A DNA stretch of 64,000 bases. It comes from Pholis gunnellus (taxonomy: Eukaryota; Chordata; Actinopteri; Perciformes; Pholidae). Both the position numbers and the translations under genes were made by a program. The notes under the pieces are model-generated. The model saw only the letters and a program-made list of their open reading frames with translations, was not told the DNA's origin and searched no databases. Positions 1-13,020 of the stretch are shown here, piece by piece (positions within the stretch are counted from its first letter, which is position 1; each line of letters starts with the position of its first letter). The stretch spans positions 4,747,947 to 4,811,946 of the forward strand of contig OU342811.1 of the NCBI GenBank assembly GCA_910591455.2, written 5' to 3'.

Positions 1-714
1 ATTAGTGGAAGTGTCCTGTGCTCCTGTTGGTCAAAGTCAGACGTGAGGGAACATGTAAAAGGCAAAAGAAATTCAAACGTGCTGGTCTTTTTGTCAGAAT
101 GTCGTGAAGCGTCACAGATGCGGCGTCGGTTGTCTTCCAATATAACACATCACGCTGGATCTATTGTCACGCCTTACACCTATTGTCGTTCCCAATCCGA
201 TCCAAGCCGACAGCCTACATCTGCCGGGTCGGACTATAATCTGGCTGATATCGTGTAGTCTGAACCTGTTATTATTCTGCTCGTAAAAACATTGGTAAGG
301 AGGAATTTCTCTTGAAATTGGTGATTCAAACCCTGTGTAGTCAATAAAGCAGTTTACATACCTGTTGCTACAGAAAATACATTTTGAGAAGCCCAAAATG
401 TAAGGTTGAAGAAACGTTTGCAAGATCTCAGAAAACCTTTGTGAGATGAAAGGTTTTTCATTTAGGATTCCTACAGCTACGGTAGCTTGGAAAACGCTGG
501 ACACCCCCCACTAGGAGACTAGTTTTTGCCAGGAGGGAAAGCGTTTAGTAGGTCCGGAGACGGATCTTCAGTCAGCGGCTCTAGCAACTTGAAATGACAG
601 CTACAGGAAGATTGTTGACTCCCCAGTGGATTAGTTTTCTGTTGCTGCGGTTACATAAGTTGGACCAAATGAGAAAAGATCATTCTTGTCTTTTTCACTC
701 ATGCAGTTCCACAG
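1..714. other. No gene recognised; upstream intron or 5' flank of the GT92 gene
   Basis: The open frames here on both strands resemble nothing I know and contain no membrane anchor or signal sequence. The N-terminal exon(s) expected for the downstream glycosyltransferase gene were not found, so they probably lie before the window. A 3' splice-site-like stretch near 530 leads into a frame that closes quickly. Confidence 0.5.
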
Positions 715-3700
715 GGAGAAAATGTGTCTTTCGTGACAGTCCCCGGGACAAAGACGCTGCTGGTGGCAGCTTATCAGGAGCACCGCAACGGGAAAAAGGA
801 GGTCAGTGAAGAGCAGAGCACCTACTCCGGTTTTACTCCCTGTGGTGCTCAGCGGATGCTATGTGGAAATTAAGATGAATAAAATGGCAGCAATACAGTA
901 AAACATTGTAAGACTAATAGACAAAAATAATTTCAAAATGCCAGGATAAAATGTGTACGTCCTTGTCCTTTTCTGGTTCCAGGTTCGTCTTATTTCAGTG
1001 GTGCTGAGGAAGGAGACGGTTGCCTATTGCTGCCTCCTCCTTTGTCAGGGGAAACTGCGCACCACTAAAGGTGTCTGCAAGATCCACAGCAATCACTTTG
1101 GCTTTGCGTATGGGACGGCAGACATCATGTGTCCTCTCCCTCCAGGCTGTGAGACACCTTCACTTATCGCTGTGACCTCTGCTGCATCCAACTCTGAAGG
1201 TACTGAAAGGGTTCTGCACATCAGGTTTTTAGCCATGCTAGCGACGAGGCTCTAGGAGTGGCAACGTTGTTCTACCACTTTGGCAGAGATCTAAATATCT
1301 CTGGCCAGACCTCCGCTGTGCCCAAACAACGAATCCTGTAGACTTTGACGAACCTTTAACTTTTCTTCTAGCGCCACTAGTGTTGAGGCTGAAGCTAGTG
1401 GAGGAATCGCAAGGCCGCTGCTGTGTTTACTTCTTTCTGCGCAGGCGCATCTAAAAGTAACTCGATCCGGTCCAAATTCAAAACAGTATTTAATTAAACG
1501 ATGACAACTGTAAACTGATGATGACAATTACAATCTATAATACACTATCGATAGTATGCATCTCGAGAGCAGAGACCACGTGCAACTCCACTCACAGGCC
1601 CGACCTAGTCGGGTCCTGCAAAGCGAACTACCATGGCCTGGCGCACGTCCTCGCAAACAGTCCTTTTATGTCCTTTGTTGGTCGGAAAGTGTCCGAAATC
1701 TGTCGTAAAACACAAAGGCCGTCTTCTGGGGTCAGTGATTGGCTTCCAATCGCTCTGACGCCTCCTTCATTGATCCGCTGCTCATCTCAATGGCTGGCTC
1801 CTTGTGACATCACCTCTGACCTGCCCTCTGTCCTGCGGCCGCATGGCGTTACCCAGGAGTCCTCTCTGTTGTTTTATGGCAGTCTGCTTTCCCTCAGTTG
1901 TCTCCGAAAAGCCTTGCCTTGAATTCCTTAACTTTCCCTGATGGCTATTCTTTACAGTGTTTAAATCCTCCAGTGTTTATGCATTCATGATTTCAATACA
2001 TTCAATATGTCAATATACTGTAACATATAATATCCTTCATTTAAACATATTACAAACATAATTCATTCTTCAGTAAATATTTTGTGACTATCATATTTTA
2101 CCTTTTATTATTGTGACACCTCTATTCACCACTAAGGGTGTTATAAATTCTACTAAATAATGCTTTTAATTCTTACATTCTCCACACTAGCTCAAAGTTT
2201 TCACTCATATTTTGAAACTTCTCCAACATCTACCAGATGGATTGGCATCAAATCTTCACGGTACACAGACAACCTATCTTAAAGACTTTGATCTCTTTTC
2301 TTTTACCGCCATCCACGAGGTTCACATTTGTGGTTTTGAAGGAAATATTTTATTGCCATAAAATTCAGCAGTGACATCTACGTCCCCCCTCAGAATGCCA
2401 CCATCAGTTCAAAAGCTGAATTCATCCGATACTTTGGTTTACGAGTGCTGCAATGTTTTGAATAAATTATGAGTATATTTCTACAGACATCAACAGACAT
2501 TTGGTATCTTCCCTGGTGATTACTTTATTTAGGCGTTTCTCGCATTGTGGTTCTTCTCTGTGGACACTTAGATCCAATTGAGTTTTTGAAGGTGAATAAC
2601 CAGAAGGCGCAGAGTGACTCCTTTCCTTACAACTTCACCGTCTGCTTCTCCACCATGTATGATTTCACCAACGTGCTGCAGGTAACATTCCATAACACAC
2701 ATTTTACAGGTATTTTCAAACTTGACAAATATTTGTCAATTTTTAAGGATCCTGAAGTTTTTTTTTGGCTATCTTGTATTTTAGTGCCTGGTGTGTGTCA
2801 ACCAAACACCTTTCTTGTATTGTAGCTGGTCCAGAGTTTGGAAATGCTGCAGTTACTGGGGGTGAATAGAGTTGTCATCTATAAGACCAACAGCAACCCT
2901 GAAACACAGAGCATACTGGATTACTACACACACAAAGGTGGAGTATTTTTTTCACATGTGTGCGATTGTTTTCGTCTCTCCTCACAGAACGAGCAGCGAC
3001 ATTGTGTGAACAGTGAGCAGAGCAGTTAAACGCCCTTTCCCCCCCATTGACCTCTTTCCTTCAGCTCCCTGGGAGAAGGATAAAAAGCTGTTCCAATGCT
3101 CAATGCCTTGTTTTCCAGGTCCATGACAGCAGTGCGTTTCCTCAATAGCTGAACACTTCCATAGTCATACTTTTTTGCAATGGAGATAACTTGCTTTCCA
3201 GTCAAAAGACGTACCGATATCAACATGACTACAGTAGTTTTATCAGAGCTTGTGAAAACAGCTGAACAGAACAATAAATGTGCCTTCTTTATGTGTAAGG
3301 ATCACTTTCAGCGCTTACCTCAGTCAGAAATACATTGTTTCCTGCAGCTGCTTTACAATAAAAGCAGCAGTATGTTGGGTTTGCATTTGGGGTAACTTTA
3401 TTCAGTGAGATGAATATCAATGAGAAGAAATTACAAACTAACACAGATTACATGCTGCAATTGTTTCCTGTGAAGCCAACCTATGTACAGTAGGTAGGCA
3501 ACTTGATTCAGGTGCAGGAATGGTGGAGTCCGCCACTAACAACTGCAATCTTAAGGATAATAACTGTTACGTCCCTGTCTAGTCTAGGGTCAAGCGAGAC
3601 CAGCGTAATCAAGCGTACATTTGGTATTCATTTTAGGCCACAGAAAATACAAATGGCAACACAAAACAGCGGGACTGACACAATATTAAGGGAACAGCCA

Positions 3701-6493
3701 CGAATGGTGCTGTATCATCAGCAAACAAAAGCAATCCCACTTACTTAAATGTACAGCTATTTAGCTGGCGGCAAAACCCCAAACCCTAAGAAAATATAGT
3801 TGAAGGGGTTGAGGCTGCAACTTCATGTGAGAATGAGAATGTAAGAAAACAATGCACCCCTGGCTAACAGGGTAGAGGCCGTAACAATAATACAAAAATC
3901 AAGTAATTTCCCAGAATGCTAAAGTAAAACCTCTCAGCTGCTAACAGGTGTTTTCCAATGTCTTTTTTTAGGTTTAGTAGAGGTGATTCCTTGGTCTTTG
4001 TCCAGATTTCTGACGGTATCTCGATTCTGGCTGCCCAAACATGGTCCAGGTGACCTCCACTACTTTGGCCAGGTTCCTGCTCTTAATGATTGCATCTACA
4101 GATACATGTACCGATCCAGATACCTGCTCCTGCACGATACGGATGAGCTCATATTGCCCCATTCAGTCAACAGGTAGCATGAAATGAGAAAATGTCTTAT
4201 GATAAATCAATCTTTAGCCCTAGGAAATGACGCCAGGTATGAAATTGCATGAAATACTATCTCAGATCACACACTCCTGAAAATTGTTTTTAACATTTCA
4301 TAAGAATTTGTAAATATTAACGCATTACTTTAGGAAACCTTTTCAGAGGAATATATTATTATTTAAAGCAGGTCTTCAACAGGGGGTCCGCGGAGGTACT
4401 ACAGGGGGGTCATGACATTTTTGGTTGATTAGACAATTATTTATTTTTTTAATACACATTAACATGAATCCAACATATTGTAGCAAATGGATAAATGGAG
4501 GCAGAAGATGTTATCTTTCAGTCAGAAATGCACACATTCAGCGACACACAGGAGCTCTCTCAGGCTGGGCACCGGTTCACTCACAGCGCGAGACTAGCCT
4601 GGGCCTGTCCCTCCACGCCTCCTGCACACAAAGAGGCTTGGCTGTGCCAATCACGAGGCCGCATGTTACATGCTGGCTCTGTCAGGTTCCCCGTGACTGA
4701 CCGAGAGCCTATTCAGTCCCCAGCTGACTAAGATCCCAGACACAAGGACGCACGCTGCAATACTATTTGAAAAGAAGATACCGTTGTAAACGACTTTTAC
4801 GTCACCCACGAATCCTTGTGCAATCATTTTTGCAAGATATTCCTGGCTAAAACACTGCAGCTCCTTTCCACAACTACTGAGGCCAGTATATTATTATAAC
4901 AAGGTGATGGACATTATGAGCAAAAATGGATCGTTTTGTAGCTCGACCAAAAAACTGAATCCGTCCATTATTTGAATAGTTTTAATTGTATGCAAGATAA
5001 CAGGTATGTTTATGCATGGCAGTGGCACTAATAGACCATCACTCATTTTTCGTTTCGACATTTTCGTTGCTCCATCTCTATTAGTTTGGGGGTCCTTGGC
5101 CTCACAAACGTTGAAGACCTCTTTTTTTCAAGAAATAAATAAATTTACATAAATAACAAAATCTTTAAATAAGTGGTTTTATGTTTTACGAAGTACTTAT
5201 TACCCTTACACATATTTCATTCATATAGGTGTGTTTTAAATGGTTTGAATAGTTAACTACTACTTGAAAAAATATTGTATATAAGAAGTGGGCGTAGTCA
5301 TCGTGATGTCACCCCGCCCTAAAGCATCCCCTGCTTTATGGTCTGTTTGACTCTAAATGGACCATCATTTACTAAATGAACATCATGCTGTATCGAAGAA
5401 GACTTGAAACTAGAGATTGAGAACATAAACTCATGTTTACAATGTTTACTGAGGTAATAAATCAAGAGAGAAATAGTCATTTTCTCATAGACTTCCAATC
5501 TGATTTATTTTTGCAACCAGAAGAGTCGCCCCCTGCTGGTCAGTAGAGAGAATTTGCAAGTTTTAAGACCCTTCAGCATTGGCTTCACTCGGCAGAACCG
5601 GAGGTTGCCGCCTGCTTGAAAGATCTTTGTGATCATCATGAATAATTTATGTTAAAATAGCAGTTATCAATTCTTAATGTTAACAAATGCAACAATTTAA
5701 ACGTATCCATATATATGCTGTTTTGTTATAAAACATGTGTTACTTATTTATGTGCTGCTTTTAAATTAAAATGAATGTAAAAAGGGTTTTGTTATTTAAT
5801 GTGTATTTTCTGTTACCAGTCTGACGGAGCTGTTGCCTCTGCTGGAAAAAAAACATGGCACTGACAAGTGTTACATGTTTGAGAATGACCGCTTCCCAAA
5901 CGACGTCATGCTGCCTCCTCCCAGCTCCCAAACTCTGCCCCCGCAGGGCTGCTGTCCCGGCTGGCAGAATGTGTCCGGGGTGAACATCCTGGCCCACGTG
6001 TACCGCGAACCCTTCTCATTGGCGACTCGTGGGACCTTTAAGGTCATTGTCAACCCCCGAGCTGTGTTCTCCGTGAGTGTGCACGGAGTGCTGAGTTCAC
6101 GGAGCGGCTGCTCTTGGGTAGCCAGGAATATAGCGCGGATGTGGCATACAAGGTAGACCGGTGGTTGTGTTCTTTCAAATCAAATCATATGTGTGATTAC
6201 GCTGTTTTGTTTTTGTGGGGAGAATTCCTCCACGTCATTGGTTCATGTAGCTGCAAGAAGAAACAATCTGTAGACCAACAACTAAATCTGATACCACGGC
6301 GCTGGTGTTTTAGTTCACTTTGTCTATAACTGTCATTGCTCTGCTCTGTCTGTGCAGATCTGGGACCAAAACGGTGAAACAAGAGCAGCTGATTTATGAT
6401 GGCCGACTGCTGAGCTACAGTGCCCGCCTCATACCAAACGTCAATACTGTGTTCAGAGAGAGTGGACTTCTACCAGAGGACAGCACGCAGTAG
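715..6493 (+). CDS. Glycosyltransferase family 92 (DUF23) protein, 5' end missing
   Basis: Seven coding exons join in phase: 715-801, 983-1199, 2572-2681, 2826-2937, 3972-4173, 5820-6152 and 6358-6493 (stop 6491-6493), giving 398 aa of the C-terminal part. All introns are GT-AG. Family hallmarks in order are an HFGFAYGTAD segment in the second exon, FTVCFSTMYDF, the ALNDC motif, and a DxD-type metal-binding motif in LLLHDTDEL. The last two exons carry the C-terminal catalytic half, with HVYREPF and a basic stretch. Members of GT92 (e.g. worm GALT-1) are Golgi type II membrane enzymes that transfer galactose to glycans; the donor and acceptor here are inferred from the family only. The N-terminal anchor is not visible and probably lies upstream of the window. 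Introns are repeat-rich. No broken codon was found, so the gene looks functional. Confidence 0.9.
2185..2455 (+). repeat. Dispersed teleost repeat in a GT92 intron
   Basis: The stretch has the wording of a common fish interspersed repeat (tctaccagatggattggca, ccatccacgagg, gccaccatcag, gatactttgg). A related copy lies at 30890-31145 (gatccctagaggatgaatcc, aatactttggtg). It is non-coding and diverged. The family name is not known to me. Confidence 0.55.
3535..3900. other. Intronic stretch with probable old repeat, no coding signal
   Basis: Non-coding part of the 1-kb intron between the fourth and fifth GT92 coding exons seen here. It is mildly repeat-like (gttacgtccctgtctagtc) but has no clear terminal repeats. 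No exon or RNA gene was recognised. Confidence 0.3.
4370..5122. mobile_element. Non-autonomous hAT-like element in a GT92 intron
   Basis: Left end aggtcttcaac followed by agggggtccgcgg; right end gttgaagacct preceded by gggggtccttggcc. These form an 11-bp outer inverted repeat with GGGGGTCC-type subterminal blocks, typical of vertebrate hAT elements. The interior (about 750 bp) shows no transposase. No convincing 8-bp target duplication remains, so the exact borders are uncertain. Confidence 0.55.
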
Positions 6494-7524
6494 GGTGTGC
6501 TTGTGTGTTAAAACTATGAAAAAATTTTCGCTAACGACCTGTTTTCGAATTGACTGTCGAGATGATGACCAGATCATCAATCACTAACGGAGACGATATT
6601 AAATGTCGAGACTAAAAGGTAGTTTAAAGAATCCAACCAAAATCTCAGTATAGTGTCACTTTCCGCCTTCTCTTTTCTTCTCTCTGTCACTCTCTGTTTC
6701 AGACACACAAAAAGTGTTGTCAAGGTCACTGTGACCTTGCGTGTGTCTCATTATCGACGCAATATCTCAGGAATTTCTTCAAATTGGTCACAGAACATCC
6801 ACTTGGATCAGGGGTCGGCAACCCGCAGTGCCGGAGCTCTTCAGCCCCTCTGTTGCGGCTCCGTGAGGCTGCAGCCACACTAATGTTTTAAGAGTTTTGA
6901 CAAACACACGGCGTTTCAGCATCGTTTTAGAAATGATCTCCGTCCAGACTAAAACGCCTGAAAACTAATATCAGGTGACTATTCACGTACTCTGGGCATG
7001 CGGGTGAGAGATCTTCCTCTAAAATCTTCCTCTATGAACTCAAACAGACAAAATTCCTGTAAAGTTTTAGAAGTTTTATTTTTCAGACTTAGTTACAGCG
7101 CTGCGGGTCTTGCTCTCTATCTCTCACACATCAAATTTACTTTAATATCAACACGTACACATAAAAGTTTACTAGATTATGGGTCCGTAAATGTGGTCAA
7201 CACACGTCTCTCACTCGTTTCGTTGTTCTCACTCGTAGCTCTGCTGGTGGCTGAAGTCTGTCATACTGGAGAACAATTCATGTTTTGTTCCTTTATAGTT
7301 TAAGTGGACTTCACAATAGTTGCGCAGAACAAAATAAGCATTAATAAGAAAAGGAAAGTCCTCCGTTTCGTGTCCGTTCTCAACGCCGCTAACCGTGACT
7401 TCAGTCTTCCGCTCCGTAGGTCTGATAACGCCGCAGATATAACACTTAATTAAGAGTTCTATTTTGTGCCTCCCTGCTGCACAAGCATCCTCAATTAGTG
7501 TTCATACAGATGGTATGTGTGGAA
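6494..7524. other. Intergenic; contains one hAT-type end
   Basis: 3' flank of the GT92 gene. At 6809 there is caggggtcggcaaccc followed by tgcggctccgtg, the form of a hAT (Charlie-like) terminus; no partner end was found, so it is probably a truncated copy. The rest shows no recognisable coding sequence. Confidence 0.4.
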
Positions 7525-7600
7525 ACTGTGAGAAAAAAATAAAGATCCTCTATATCATTATGAGATACTATATCATAATTATGAGATACTGACTGAGGGT
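7525..7600 (+). repeat. Left terminal inverted repeat of the composite element
   Basis: actgtgag, A-rich tract and ataaagatcct, followed by two copies of a near-palindromic attatgagatact unit. The reverse complement of 17030-17120 shares the same order of blocks. Confidence 0.6.
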
Positions 7601-8104
7601 GGGGCGTAGCAGAGCAGGGAAGCCATGGTGGAGAGACAGTGAACCAGGTGAAGTAAAGATACAGTTTGAGTTAACAACTACGCTCGTCACTCTAACTACA
7701 ATACAACCTTTTTCAAATAAAAGCCTATGAGAGGAACGGCCGTTCAACAACATTTAGAAAAGCAATATTTTCCGCTATTTTGACCGCAGTCTCACGATAT
7801 GTTACTCAACCACAGTGCGCTGCTTAAGCTAGCAGCAAATCGTTGTAAAATAAGCTAAAGCTGTCAGCAACATTACTGTTGCTGCTCTAGAAACTGTTTG
7901 TTAGTTATGTTTGATATATTCTTCAGTTGTCATCCTGTTCTGAATGTATTCTTTATAAATTAATATATTTTTTTACATAGCGATTCCTTAGTTATGAAAA
8001 AGAGATGTTTACAAGAGGAGTGTTCGCGTTTGCAAATTTAGACGGAACCATGAGCATGACAATGGCATGTGTTTTTTTATTGAAAGGTGAAAGTTATCCT
8101 TATA

Positions 8105-8140
8105 AAACTACACTTACACTATATATATATATATATCTCA
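8105..8140. repeat. Short AT microsatellite
   Basis: A run of alternating ta of roughly 18 bases in AT-rich DNA with no gene signal. Confidence 0.6.
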
Positions 8141-8584
8141 CGAATCAAAAAAAAGATTCACGAGTTCAGTCTTCAGATCTTCAAGTTCAACGGATTATCT
8201 GTCAAGTTAAATATTGTATCTGAGTGTGACAGATGTCAACTAGCTTGATGTATACTTTATGTCTGGGTCTGGCTACATAGCCTATTGTATATACATGGTG
8301 ATGGTTATAATATCAAGCTAGCGATCGGTGCTAACATGCTAATGATGCTAGCATGCTGTCTAGGCTAGTGCATATCCAGTGTTTAGAAAGTTAAATTATC
8401 AGTCGAGTAGCTAGCTATAGGGAGAGGGAGATTGGGAGCTTGTATGTCATATGTGATGAATATTTTCTTGTTGATACAAAGCCAAAGTTTATGGGCTGTT
8501 AAGTTCCATTAATAAAAATATATATATATACACAATCAATCAAGTTGTTGTTTTTCAATAGCTTTGCTTAGTTACACTGACATA

Positions 8585-8690
8585 CTGTGACCTGAATGCT
8601 CTGCTATACCACATTGTGAGAAAACGGAAAATCCAGAAAGGGGTATTTTGTATCAAAATACATTTTGATGTATTTTTGCCCATCTCTGAT
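8585..8690 (-). repeat. Dispersed repeat, inverted relative to the copy at 30.7 kb
   Basis: Includes gaatgctctgctatacca and gagaaaacggaaaatccag, the reverse complement of a segment near 30735-30795 with only about three differences over roughly 50 bases. It is followed by a palindromic gtatttt/aaaatac block (gtatcaaaatacattttgat) of a kind common in fish non-autonomous DNA transposons. Confidence 0.65.
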
Positions 8691-9149
8691 TGCAGTGCAT
8701 TTGTGGTGTCACAGATTTGAAAAAAACTGTACAAATGCAAAGTGACAATACTTCCCACGCAAAATCATAGCTGATCTGTAGCCCAGACTCTTGTGTGTAT
8801 GTATGGTGATATCCTCCAATAACTTTCCTTGTAATGCATGCTCACACTTGATTCAGGAAGCAATTGGCCTGTTCTTTCCAGACAGGAGAGATGGTCTGGG
8901 GCAGATTTTAAGAGTATCAAGAGGTGACGGTTGACAATGTAATTACAGTAGGACAATTGTACACTGACACAAAACTCCCTCTTCTTAGGTTTTAGTTGAC
9001 CACACAGAAAAACGATGGACAGTCCACACAGTCACAGCGCGGCTTTGGCTCCATCTTTGGAGAGACGAGAGCTCTCAGAATCAGTCCTCCACTTCTCTCT
9101 GTGTTGCTACAGCTCCACCATCTGCTGCATTTGAAACAGTTAACCCTGA

Positions 9150-10115
9150 TGTGATATTTTTTGTACTATAAGCAATGACAATTTTGACTTTGCACTCTAT
9201 TCCACACTGGGTGGGAGTGAGGATGTTTTTGAGAGTAGTAATGTTTTTATAGGAGACACTTCTGAAAATGAGCAACAGAATTTGGATGATACACTGCCTG
9301 TTTCACCACAAGCCATGCCATCCAGTGAGAGAGTTAAGAGAATATTGGTGGTTCACAGAGGGCCGGTACTGCCAGAGCTTAGGGCACATTCCTCTGATGA
9401 TGGACTTCAAGATGTTGACATCAAAATCCAGCTTGTACTGCCAGATGGAACACTTGAGATGGGGTATGATGACGGAGGAGTTGTGAGAGATTGTCTTTCA
9501 GAATTCTGGAGTGAATTCTACAGGAAATGCTCTTAACGTGCCTTTTCTAAGGCATGACTTTGGGCAGCAGCAGTGGGAGAGTGTAGGCTGAATAATTGCT
9601 TTTGAATGGGCGAGGGAGAAATATCTTCCTGTGAAGATCGTGCCTGTCATATTAGAGCAAGCTGCCTTTGGATATGTGAAGAGCGATGATGTGGAGAATT
9701 TCCTCAAATACATGCCTGAGTCTGAGTGTACAGTGTTTAAATCATGGAGATCAGATTTTAACAGCGTTAACCAAGAATAATTAATTGAGATCCTATAAGC
9801 ACAGCTGCAGAAGGATATCAACAGCCAGCAATGTCAATGAAATCCTCCAGGAGCTTGCCCACAAAAGGCTTGTCCTACATCATTGAACAATGGGCAACAA
9901 TACTCAGCACCGCCAGGCACAGCCTTCAGGACCTCACAACTGTATACAGAACACCCTGCAACCAACTGTAAGAAAGGTTGTGAAGTCTTTCAGCTTCCCA
10001 GAGACCATGAATGTCCACCAGAAGGACATTCAGAAGTACCCAACCATATATTTGAGGAATGCTGATACGCAGCATCTGTGTTTGTTCCTCAGGTTATTTA
10101 CAGGGTCAGATCTAT
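9150..10115 (+). pseudogene. HECT/G2E3-like ORF, transposon-associated, broken
   Basis: The open stretch to the stop at about 9534-9536 runs through VVHRGPVLPEL, a VLPDGTLEMG block and LSEFWSEFYRKC. After that stop the similarity continues in shifted frames: VPFLRHDFG, REKYLPVKIVP, then SFSFPETMNVHQKD and LCLFLRLFTGSDL. These blocks match, in order, the C-terminal part of the 'G2/M-phase-specific E3 ubiquitin ligase-like' proteins encoded many times over in fish genomes. At least three in-frame stops and two frame changes interrupt it, and the final catalytic-cysteine region is not visible, so it cannot make an active ligase. It sits inside the inverted-repeat-bounded region and converges with the integrase pseudogene. 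Confidence 0.75.
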
Positions 10116-12819
10116 ATTCCTGGGGGAGTATGTGTAAAAACGTGTTATTTCTTCATATAATGTCAGTGACCAAGCGTCCTTGCATAAGATTGTAATAGTT
10201 CAATAAATAGCTCTAAAGACAAACTGTCCTGTTTGTTACCTAGATCATTTGTTAAGGATAATAGGCCATAATAGCATCACGCTAGTGGAGGTCAAGGAGG
10301 GAAAATAAGTACGTTTTTTTTGGCACTTTTAGGTATCAAGGTCTATGGAAACAATGCTTTTAGCTTTTTTTGTTTTTGTTTTTGAGCTAAGCAATTGGTA
10401 TGTAAAGTTAATACTACCAAAGTAACATTTTGTCTGGCATTAGTTAATGTCACTAAGGTTTAATCCCATTGAGAAGGACATTTATGGCAGACTGACCATT
10501 GTAAGATTTTTTCAACGAATACATGCCTAAAGCAAGGTGTGTAAACACATAACAATTAGCAATTCTACAATTGCTCAGTGTTCTCTTGCTCTGGGAGAAT
10601 GTAAGTACTGTGTGATGAAAAGAGCACTTATCTGTTCAACTCTTGGGTTGGTCACTCAAAACAACAATTATCTCGAGGAAAATATTGGCTAAATCGTCAG
10701 AAATATCCAGTTACACACCTACAGCAGCATCCTCGTCATTTTCTCATTAGAGTATACAGTACACTTGTTCTTAGTTTAGATGCTGAATAATATGTTTTGT
10801 TGACACAAAGGCATAAAGGGAAGATTGGAATATGTGTAAGAACCTTTACAAAAATATCTTTGGCTCGTACTGTTAAGTCATGTTCTTTTGTTGTTTAGAA
10901 AAATGTATTACTGTACTGTTGCAATGTATATGGTGCCAACTTTTACATATGCATCTTTATGTAGCCAGTACTGTGTAGTCAAGTTCTTTTATTTACAAAA
11001 CAAATCTTTGTCTATACTGTTAGGTCATGTTCTTTTATTGTCAAATTTAAAGAAAATGTAGTACCATATGGGGCATACTTTTACATATGCGTAGCTGCCT
11101 GGGTTCATTTTGTTGGTCATTTCAATTAAAAAGCAGGAGACAGCACTGGTTCTCAGGTCTTTACTTTGGATCTGGTTAAATATATCAAAAGTAACAAAAT
11201 CATCAGCTGCTGGTGTGAGTCTGTGTGTCTGCTCTCCATCTCTGTCATTCGGAAAGAATTAGAATCTGCGTGCACGAGCTCACACTCCTATACACTGAAC
11301 ACAAACCCCACACACAGGAAGGAGGTCCAAACCCAACAGAACAAAAATAATAATCGGGTATGATTTGATGAAATGCATAAACTGTGTCTACCTTAATCTG
11401 TTAAATTTGCGTACAGGGCATGCGGAAGGCGATCCGTTGCTCCGCGCAAGATAACGACTGTGCGCAGCTACAGGCTAGCTAGCGCATTTTACAGAGTACA
11501 ACCTCACATTGTGATTACTGACCACCCTAAAGGATGGCGACTAACCAGCCCAAAAAATGAACTGCATGCCTATGTATCCATTAATAATGTATAATAGGAT
11601 GATAGGATGTCTATATCAGCTTGCCAGGCGCACTTCCACTCATGAACAGCGCTCACCAATGCTTCCCCTTTGCCCTGAGCAATTGTCCATCCTGACTATG
11701 AATGCACCGTCTCTGTCTAATCGGCATCACCATGGACAGAGGACAGGTCAGGTAATACAAGTTTGGAAGAGCCTGTGGTGTAAACCCTTCAGCACCATGG
11801 ACAGCGGCCTGCGCACTAGACACTTGAAGTGTGTTTGGAATGGAATCGCTGGTGCGCATCAACATTTAGAAATGAATTACATTTAGTTACTAACAATTGA
11901 CAACATCCATCTTCGCTTAAGTTTCCTCTACATTTGTTCTTTACATGTCAGTATTGCAAGAATTTCAAAATCATGTTTGAAAAAGAAGTTGAAAAAAACA
12001 TGTTCTCCTGTGTGTCATTCATGTAGTGCGTCTCGGTCATCTTCCGACCAACTAATCCGTTTTTCTTCACTGCAGCTGATGCAAGGATTCCCCTATCGGC
12101 TACATCTTCACATATATAGTCTGTTTTACAAAACGTTGGCCTCGCTGAACCGCTGCGGCTCGCACACGTGTGTGCTGTTCACACAGACAGCGCTGCTGCT
12201 GCCAGCCCTATCTTTGAACATCGTGTTTGTCTTTGATACTGGCCATCAATAAAAGCATTGTTAACAAATGAAGGGATTCTATCCACAGAAATGTTTTCAT
12301 TTCACTTCTGTGATATATTCTACAGACATTGAAACTGTAGCAAAAATAGAAAGTGAAAATGATCTTCTGATAGGTATATTGACATCATAGCAACATTACA
12401 CATTCCACAGTTGTAACTCTTTAGACCTTGAGGTAGTTAAGCTTGTGAGTTTCTGCGCTGATGATCAAGCTGCACAAAGAAGAGATCTGGAGCTCCAATT
12501 TCCCTGCTTAATCCTATTGAGAAAAAAAACAATTCAATAATTTTCCAAGGTGCCAGTTGTGTTATGTATTGTACTAGTACAGGGAGTTTGAGATACTCAG
12601 CAATTTGAAAAAAAATTTGAACAACATACATTTGTAAGTGCAACAGCTTGTGACTGGTTTTCAGTGTCACTTTCACAGTGTAAGAAGCGGCTATAAGGCT
12701 GTATAGATGTGGGGCAACAAAAACGTCAGCCCATAACTCAAATCTAATTTCCACGTGCCTGTATTTCAGATGGCATTTACAATAAACAATTCAGGACATA
12801 GATATATACAATAGTAGGC
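10116..12819. other. Interior of the composite element, no coding recognised
   Basis: AT-rich DNA apart from the imperfect direct repeat listed separately. Open frames of 60-109 codons on both strands do not resemble known families. Confidence 0.4.
10850..11102 (+). repeat. Imperfect direct repeat, two units about 150 bp apart
   Basis: Unit one (about 10850-10978) and unit two (about 10999-11102) share, in the same order, tactgttaRgtcatgttctttt, a gaaaatgta block and acttttacatatgc. The second unit is shorter. The function is unknown; it is probably an old tandem duplication inside the transposon. Confidence 0.6.
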
Positions 12820-13020
12820 CTAGCTGACACTGTTTTTAATAGCACAAATTTCATTCCCCAGCCCATCAGTAATCATTTGACGAAGTCTTAGATAAAGGTC
12901 TGCAATTTCATACACATCATCAGACATTGCCAGGTTGTGCTCTGCCATAAGTTCCATACACAAGTGAAACACGTCCGCATCACAAGGATAGTCCTTAAAA
13001 CAACAGTCCTCTCGGCATAT

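Noticed and set aside
112..504. Long minus-strand open frame (130 codons) at the window start
   Set aside because: No resemblance to a known family, no splice or promoter context, and composition like the surrounding intron.
1518..1922. 134-codon plus-strand frame inside a GT92 intron
   Set aside because: No recognisable domain. It lies between well-phased GT92 exons and would break that gene if used as an exon.
4360..5132. 8-bp duplication around the hAT-like element in the GT92 intron
   Set aside because: Left and right flanks differ at most positions.
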